DNA of 64,000 nucleotides from Halorussus amylolyticus. Lineage in GTDB: Archaea > Halobacteriota > Halobacteria > Halobacteriales > Haladaptataceae. The stretch lies in assembly GCF_004143485.2 (NCBI RefSeq), contig NZ_ML974130.1, forward strand, positions 232,917 through 296,916. The letters run 5' to 3'. The notes under the pieces were generated by a model. It ran no database searches. It had not been told where the DNA came from and was given only the letters and a program-made list of their open reading frames with translations. Shown piece by piece: positions 60,201 through 64,000 of this stretch (the first letter of the stretch is position 1; every line of letters begins with the position of its first letter). The position numbers were made by a program, and so were the translations under genes.

Positions 60201-60378
60201 CGGGCGCGTACCCCAGTAGCTCCTCGGCGGCCGGATTCGCGTAGACGACGGTCCCGTCGGCGTCGGTCGTCACGACCGCGTCGGTCGCGGACTTCACTAA
60301 TCGCTCGAAAAAGTCACTGCTCTCGGACGGGTTCGCGGTCACACCCTCCCCTTCAGTCGGCTCGTCGTGACACCCCAT
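57232..60378 (-). CDS. Multi-PAS/GAF sensor histidine kinase
   Basis: 1048 aa, soluble. Five PAS-type modules (about 20-140, 145-270, 290-405, 405-535, 700-825), a GAF domain (about 555-690), HisKA with LDAFASMLAHELRNPLEIAQ, and HATPase with LENLFRNAVEHG and FVADDGPGIPADEREQVFEPG..GIGFGLAVV. Redox, light or small ligands are typical inputs, but no chromophore motif is clear. The ATP-lid-side insertion SRTTCDDAVEHGSTDD is encoded by three 17-nt palindromes. No partner regulator adjoins it. Confidence 0.93.
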   Translation of the reverse strand: MGCHDEPTEGEGVTANPSESSDFFERLVKSATDAVVTTDADGTVVYANPAAEELLGYAPETLRGQRFLDLVPERFEERYETWRSRCGDGDAGSSSDDATGNDAFDAALVTATGDERHVSVSGFEHGVEGRTLFTGVFREAPEMGNRDERLRDEQALVGEIFDTSPIAFAVRDAGGELLRANDRATELVGVGDDGELPFDAESCDDWTVYDADGDPLAEEEFPVARTLRTGEAVFGEEIAVDRRDGSRVWLSVDVAPVSEDGEIRRVVSTAEEITELKRTQVELERRRDELETELGEVFDRVTDAFFALDDDWTFTYVNDTAEELLWRTEAELVGKSVWDAFSDAVGTTFQDEYERAMETQEAVSFVEYFSPLSAWFEVRAYPSETGLSVYFRDVSERERRERELERYETIVETTDDGIYILNDDMEFSMVNTALTGMVGRDREDLLGRSGWEFIANDEEVREVVAEQVAEMVAGDRTSATVEVVVEAGDGTTFPAEILFVSRETDAGLEHIGVVRDITEQKRRETELESRIQQQRVVSEFSQRALEDRPFDDLMDEAVELVAETLGHEYSKVLELRPGQSDLLLRAGNGWDDDVVGSATVDTELGSQAGYTLLSKEAVVVEDFETEDRFSCPDLLASHGVTSGISTVIGSFDEPWGILETHTSERRSYEDHDVQFVQSMAHVLTTGLRRRERETQLERYETIVETVEDGVYALDADERFVMVNDAFLEMTGYDRDELLGRHASVVHSDEVNERAAEMSKQVEDELGSVTLELELRAKNGETIPIESRFGPYRSDDGEFARTGVTRDITERKERERELEAQNERLDAFASMLAHELRNPLEIAQIYLDMGIGSTPTDPDTARSFREVEQALDRIEEMIDTLLVVTRRGGDVDTTETVDLGDAAEQWWESLDDREGTLRIDTDRRIWADPSRLGQLLENLFRNAVEHGSTSSRTTCDDAVEHGSTDDGETVTVRVGNLPNGFFVADDGPGIPADEREQVFEPGYSTSNVGIGFGLAVVGQLVEAHDWECEITESEKGGARFEFRNVELAD
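57491..57552. repeat. Three 17-nt palindromes inside the histidine kinase
   Basis: 57491-57507 (GTGGAGC-cgt-GCTCCAC), 57514-57530 (GTCGCAC-gtc-GTGCGAC) and 57536-57552 (GTCGAAC-cgt-GTTCGAC): each has a 7-bp stem and 3-nt loop, with starts 23 and 22 nt apart, in frame. They encode EHGST-type repeats next to the N-box of the ATPase domain. Same design as in valS. Confidence 0.8.
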
Positions 60379-60507
60379 AGTGATGAAAGTCGTGTCGTAC
60401 CAGTATCGGCTACAGGGTAAATAGCTTCACGCTTGCGTGAATGTTGCACGCGCGGTCGGTTCCCGACTTGCCGTCTCTCCCGCCACCACCCCACCGACGC
60501 CAACCCC

Positions 60508-60990
60508 CTACACCGACGCCAATCGCGCGATGTACACCAGGCTCAGCACGTGGTCGTCCATGTCGAGGTCGGCCGGACCCGGCCGGTCGGGGTCGAAGCT
60601 CTCGACCTCCGAGAATCCGCGCATGTACTCCCGGAGGCGTTCGCGGGTCGTCTCGGTTATCCAGCCCACGTCCTCGTAGTACTGGAGGGCGTTGCCGGTG
60701 TTCTCGAACCCGGCCTTGTTGATGAGGAAATCGAGCCACTCGAAGACGACGACCTCCGCGCCGTAGCGGTCCGGAAGTCCGTCGAGGTACGGCTTCTCGG
60801 GGAGCGCGCCGACCGCCGAAAACTGGCTCTGGAGCCGAACCAGTTCGTCGCGTTGGCCGTGTCTGAGCACCTCGTCGGGCGGCGCGGGCAGTTGCTCGCC
60901 CTCCTCGGCGAACGCCTCGGGGGTCTCCCGGTTCGGGTCCGCGAGGCGGCGAAGGTCGCGCAGGTCGTGGGCTCCGGAGTTGGTCGGCAT
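60508..60990 (-). CDS. FlaD/FlaE (ArlD/E)-like archaellum domain protein
   Basis: 160 aa from ATG 60990. The C-terminal region EKPYLDGLPDRYGAEVVVFEWLDFLINKAGFENTGNALQYYEDVGWITETTRERLREYMRGF has the FlaD/E fold signature (L-P-x2-Y-A/G-x-E-x2-x-FEWLxFL...ALxYYxxIGWI). The rest is helical. In the archaellum, ArlC/D/E form the ring linking the motor to chemotaxis CheF/CheY; a stand-alone gene here may be a paralogue or accessory. TATA-like acttaaatg is about 40 bp upstream. Confidence 0.78.
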   Translation of the reverse strand: MPTNSGAHDLRDLRRLADPNRETPEAFAEEGEQLPAPPDEVLRHGQRDELVRLQSQFSAVGALPEKPYLDGLPDRYGAEVVVFEWLDFLINKAGFENTGNALQYYEDVGWITETTRERLREYMRGFSEVESFDPDRPGPADLDMDDHVLSLVYIARLASV

Positions 60991-60992
60991 GG

Positions 60993-61021
60993 TGTGCGAG
61001 TAGTTTCGGGTAACTCGCACA
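60993..61021. promoter_or_regulatory. Inverted repeat at the start of the FlaD/E-like gene
   Basis: tgtgcgag (60993-61000) and ctcgcaca (61014-61021): an 8-bp perfect inverted repeat between the TATA-like box and the ATG (60990). It may be an operator or a 5'-end hairpin. Confidence 0.45.
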
Positions 61022-61140
61022 TCACATTTAAGTTTTTGTGCCGAACTGTTGAACAGTGGTCGGGTCGAGAAGGTGTGACATTCCGCGAGCAAACGCCGTC
61101 ATCTCGACTCACGAAGGCTTCAAAAACCGATAGAGAACGC

Positions 61141-61506
61141 TTAGTTCCGACGCTTTCGAGCGACGGCCGCCACGCTCGCGGCCGCGAGGACCAGTCCGAG
61201 GACGCCCGCCAGCTTTCCTTTCGCGCCGCCGCTCGATTCGGACGCCTCCTCGCCCGATTCGACTTCGACCTCCATCTCGACGGTCTCCTCGTCGCTCCCG
61301 CGACCCCGGAGTCGGCGGCCGAGCAGGCCGATTACGGCGAGCGCGGCGAGGACGCCGACGACTTTCGCACCACCGCCCCGGCCGCCGCGTTCGCCGTCCT
61401 CGCTTCGAACGGTTCGCTCGCGGGCGGTTCGGCCGGACGACTCGCCGCTACCGGGTCGCTCCTCGATGAGTGCAGGCTTTTCGAGGTTGATTTCGATGAG
61501 TGCCAT
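61141..61506 (-). CDS. Small membrane protein, acidic, with two helices
   Basis: 121 aa from ATG 61506 (MALIEINLEKPALIEERPGSGE). Helices AKVVGVLAALAVIGLLGRRLRG and KLAGVLGLVLAAASVAAVARKRRN are separated by an acidic stretch (DEETVEMEVEVESGEEASE). The C-terminal helix plus Arg/Lys tail resembles a tail anchor. No family recognised. Confidence 0.6.
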   Translation of the reverse strand: MALIEINLEKPALIEERPGSGESSGRTARERTVRSEDGERGGRGGGAKVVGVLAALAVIGLLGRRLRGRGSDEETVEMEVEVESGEEASESSGGAKGKLAGVLGLVLAAASVAAVARKRRN

Positions 61507-61674
61507 CGGGTGTAATTCGTCGCTCGAACGGATGTACATTGCGGCCTCTCCGAAAGTGAAGCGCCTTGCGGCCGCTTCGAAAGCGACGCCGAGCGCGGTC
61601 TCCGACCGCGCTCGGCGTCGTGGAGTTCGGAGTCGGCCACAACGTATTCCGGGTCGGCGACCCTACGCCAGACG

Positions 61675-61848
61675 ATGCCAGAGTGCCCGGTCTGCGGGAT
61701 GGACGTGGACGCGACCAGCCCCGAGGAGACCGACTACCGCGAGGAGTCCTACGCTCCGGCGACGGTCGAGTACGAGGGCGAACTCTACGCATTTTGCGGT
61801 GAGGAACACCGGGCCGCGTTCGAAGAAAATCCCGAGCAGTACGTCTGA
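61675..61848 (+). CDS. YHS-domain metal-binding protein
   Basis: 57 aa. MPECPVCGMDVDATSPEETD precedes the core ATVEYEGELYAFCGEEHRAAFEENPEQYV: the YHS domain, with CPVCGM and FCGEEHxxxFxxNPxxY. Typically binds Cu, Zn or haem-linked metal; often found beside metal pumps. Here the copper ATPase is 4.5 kb away. It is convergent with the flavoprotein gene. Confidence 0.85.
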   Translation: MPECPVCGMDVDATSPEETDYREESYAPATVEYEGELYAFCGEEHRAAFEENPEQYV

Positions 61849-61892
61849 ATCGCTCCCGAGGAGTGCGTCTGAACCGCTTCAGTACGTCCGAA

Positions 61893-63308
61893 TCACTCCA
61901 ACTGCTCGGCCGCGTCCCGAATCAGGCCGTCGAGAATCTCGGGCGTCGTAGGGTGGTAGGCCCGGTCGGGAATCTCGCGCACGTCGAGTTCCATCTCCAC
62001 CGCCATCTGCATCGTCTTCGCCATCACGTCGGCGTGGTAGTGCAGTCCCTGATACCCCAGCACGGTGCCGTCGTCGGCGTCCACGACCAACTTCGCGAGT
62101 CCCTCCGGGACCGCCTTGGTCTTGAAGACGCCGTCGTTCCGCGCCTCGCGCTCGACCGCGACGTATTCGCGGTTCTCGGCCGCCACCGCGCTTTCCGAGA
62201 CGCCGACGCGGGCGAAGGGGTAGACGCCCACGCCCGAGAAGACCACGTGGTGGTGGACGTTGCGGTACGGTTCGACCTCCCCGCCGTCGCGGTGCGCGAC
62301 GATGTTGTCCGCCGCGAGGAACCCCTGCTCTTTGGCGACGTGGAGGATGGGTTCGTGGCCGTTCGCGTCACCGACCACGAACACCCGGTCGTCTGAACTC
62401 GCCTGCATCGTGTCGGCGACCCACCCGGATTCGGGTTCGAGAGGTGTGTTCTCCAGTCCGAGAGTGTCCACCGCCGGACGGCGACCCGTGAACAGGAACA
62501 GTTCGTCGGCCTCTATCGCACTCGCTTCCGTCCCATCGTCGCCATCCTCGCGCTCGACGTGGAGGCGAACCCCGCCGTCGTCGGTCGATTCCACAGACTG
62601 CTCGGAGGCGTTGGTCACCACCTCGACGCCGAACTCCTCGCGGTAGAGGTCGAGCAGAGTCTCGCCGAACGGGTCGTCGGCCTCGTCGAGCGGGTAGTCG
62701 TCGTGTTCGATGACGGTGATGTCCATCCCGGCGGCCTCGGTGAGATACGGCACCAGTTCGAGACCGACGTAGCCGAAACCCATCACGACGCCCGAATCGG
62801 GGAACTCGGTCGCGTCGAGCACGTCCGCGCTGGTCGTGTAGTCCACGTCTTCGAGACCCTCCAAGTCGGGGACGTTGACGGTCGAACCCGTGGCGACGAC
62901 GACGTAGTCGGCTTCGATTTCCCGGTCGCCGACCGCGACCGTGCGGTCGTCCACGAACCGAGCGGTCTCGCGGATAAATTCGACGTTCTCGCGCTCGGCG
63001 AGTCCGTGGACCGCGGCCCGGCGGTGTTTGGCGAAGTTCTGGACGTGTTCCTCTTTGGTCTCCACGACCGCGTCCAAATCGACCTCGGGCGTCCCTTCGG
63101 TCCGGTCGTCGTGGCGCACCTGAAATCGGTGTTCGGCCGCCGACAGCACCTCCTTCGAAGGCATGCACCCCCGGAGGATGCAGAGGCCGCCGCCGGGGTC
63201 GCCGTCGTCTGCGAGGACGAGGTCAACGTCGGGTTCGTCGGCCAATCGCTGTGCGACCGCGACTCCGGCGCTTCCGTAGGCTCCGATGACGACGACGCGA
63301 GTGGTCAT
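61893..63308 (-). CDS. Dihydrolipoamide dehydrogenase-like flavoprotein (pyridine nucleotide-disulfide oxidoreductase)
   Basis: 471 aa. FAD loop VVVIGAYGSAGVAVAQRL, redox disulfide GGGLCILRGCMPSKEVL (Cys-x4-Cys), NAD loop VVMGFGYVGLELVPYLTEAAG, and C-terminal catalytic His in HPTTPEI. The CILRGCMPSK block differs from the common CxNxGCxPSK of Lpd, and an LPYLTEAAG NAD region is also seen in soluble mercuric-reductase relatives. Substrate: lipoamide, thiol or metal; not resolved. Confidence 0.88.
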   Translation of the reverse strand: MTTRVVVIGAYGSAGVAVAQRLADEPDVDLVLADDGDPGGGLCILRGCMPSKEVLSAAEHRFQVRHDDRTEGTPEVDLDAVVETKEEHVQNFAKHRRAAVHGLAERENVEFIRETARFVDDRTVAVGDREIEADYVVVATGSTVNVPDLEGLEDVDYTTSADVLDATEFPDSGVVMGFGYVGLELVPYLTEAAGMDITVIEHDDYPLDEADDPFGETLLDLYREEFGVEVVTNASEQSVESTDDGGVRLHVEREDGDDGTEASAIEADELFLFTGRRPAVDTLGLENTPLEPESGWVADTMQASSDDRVFVVGDANGHEPILHVAKEQGFLAADNIVAHRDGGEVEPYRNVHHHVVFSGVGVYPFARVGVSESAVAAENREYVAVEREARNDGVFKTKAVPEGLAKLVVDADDGTVLGYQGLHYHADVMAKTMQMAVEMELDVREIPDRAYHPTTPEILDGLIRDAAEQLE

Positions 63309-63404
63309 ACGTCGTGTCTCGACGGCCGATACATTAGAAGTTCGCCCGCGGCACGCGCGGCCGCGACCGAAGCGACTCGGAACCCGAAGAACGCTCGACT
63401 CGGC

Positions 63405-64000
63405 TCACCGGCGTCGGGCGAGAAGCGCGCCCGCGACGGCCGCGCCGACCGCGACGGCCGCGGTCCCCGGCGTGAAGCCGGGGACCGCTCCGTCGCTCTC
63501 GCCGGGAGTCGTCCTCTCTCTGGGAGTCGTTTCTTCGTCAGGCGTCGTCTCCTCGGAGTCGTCGGTCGTCCCCAGTTCGGTCGTGGTTTCCGGTGCGGCC
63601 GCAGTTTCCGATTCGGTCGTCGTCGCCGTCTCGGTCGTCGTCTCTGGCGCGGGCGGCGCGTCCGACGACATCGAAATCGTGCGCTCGGAGAAGCGGTTCA
63701 CCGCGACCAGCACGTCGGCGGTGGTCTCGCCGCCCTCGGCCACCAGAAACCGCGAGCGCTCGCTTCCGAGTGCGCTCTCCAGTTGGGTCACGGCCGCGGC
63801 CTCGACGGCCTCCTCGCCGTCCACCGCGACCCGGAGGTTTCCGGTGGTGTTCAGGACGCGCTCGGAGACGTGCGCGATGACGACCGTTCCCTCCGGAATC
63901 GTTCGATTCACCTCAATTTCGACCGCGCCTTGCGTCGTTCGGTTCGCCGAGAGCGTCGTCTCGTCGTCGTAGCTGACGGTGTCGGCGACCACCTCGCCGT
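63405..64000 (-). CDS. Surface protein with PGF-CTERM signal, 5' end outside window
   Basis: The visible C-terminal about 195 residues: beta-rich segments (VNRTIPEGTVVIAHVSERVL, LRVAVDGEEAVEAAAV), a Thr/Glu-rich glycosylatable stalk, and a final tripartite tail AVPGFTPGTAAVAVGAAVAGALLARRR. PGF followed by a membrane helix and Arg cluster is the archaeosortase A signal: the protein is cleaved and lipid-anchored at the surface. No clear N-terminal function can be read. Confidence 0.85.
   Translation of the reverse strand, partial: GEVVADTVSYDDETTLSANRTTQGAVEIEVNRTIPEGTVVIAHVSERVLNTTGNLRVAVDGEEAVEAAAVTQLESALGSERSRFLVAEGGETTADVLVAVNRFSERTISMSSDAPPAPETTTETATTTESETAAAPETTTELGTTDDSEETTPDEETTPRERTTPGESDGAVPGFTPGTAAVAVGAAVAGALLARRR

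Overview
The window is chromosomal DNA of a halophilic archaeon (class Halobacteria). The signs are very high GC, acidic proteomes rich in Asp and Glu, proteins found only in this group (SAMP2, PAN, Bat-type HTH regulators, DUF7344/DUF7119-like proteins, a PGF-CTERM surface protein), intron-containing tRNAs without encoded CCA, and TATA boxes placed for leaderless transcripts. A Halorussus/Haladaptatus-type relative is my guess; the sequence alone does not fix the genus. Both ends cut genes.

Layout. 0-8 kb: cut-off winged-helix gene, a structured repeat, a MacB-type ABC exporter pair, rpiA, a small histone-fold protein, larB, a zinc-ribbon peptide, a GIY-YIG protein, an FMN reductase, and a P450 divergent from a Bat-type regulator. 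8-18.8 kb: phosphohexomutase; an operon whose first gene fuses the ubiquitin-like modifier SAMP2 to a redoxin, followed by a GNAT; a lipoate-ligase-like gene; an M23-like protein; a membrane/PH-domain/PQQ-lipoprotein operon meeting a second PQQ lipoprotein tail to tail; an isochorismatase; and an Hvo_1808-type lipoprotein. 18.8-26 kb: PAN ATPase, chemoreceptor, PepF, DUF7119-like protein, M20 deacylase and a split tRNA-Lys. 26-38.4 kb: tRNA-linked repeats, small regulators, a methyltransferase, an Lrp protein, a CPA2 antiporter, NUDIX, UDG, GNAT, a response regulator, RNase R-like, a DJ-1/PfpI protein and gnd. 38.4-40 kb: a small AT-richer accessory patch with an orphan HicB, a hicA stump, a Fic/Doc-like protein and a small ORF. 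40-49 kb: valS, a frameshifted DUF7344 sensor, M29 aminopeptidase, a matrixin-like lipoprotein, a CDF metal transporter, a 305-bp inverted-repeat element, and cca beside tRNA-Asn and a split tRNA-Met. 49.9-57.2 kb: a ba3-type terminal oxidase operon (reverse) facing a SafE-like protein and a CcoI/CopA-like copper ATPase, which makes a self-contained oxidase and copper-loading module. 57.2-64 kb: a large PAS/GAF histidine kinase, an archaellum FlaD/E-like protein, a YHS protein, a dihydrolipoamide dehydrogenase-like flavoprotein and the 3' end of a PGF-CTERM surface protein.

The most unusual signals are not ordinary genes. (i) All three tRNA genes are followed by hairpin elements. Each element ends in a fresh copy of that tRNA's 3' end, and in the best copies the inner left arm is the reverse complement of that tRNA's own T-arm. 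(ii) SAMP2 is translated as the head of a redoxin, with its di-glycine internal. (iii) Three copies of a multi-branched structured repeat show compensatory changes, and one is flanked by a 14-nt direct repeat. (iv) Short perfect palindromes are inserted in frame in several genes, including five 17-nt units with a 7-bp stem and 3-nt loop at 22-23-nt spacing in valS and the histidine kinase. (v) A 305-bp non-coding element is closed by an 18-bp terminal inverted repeat.
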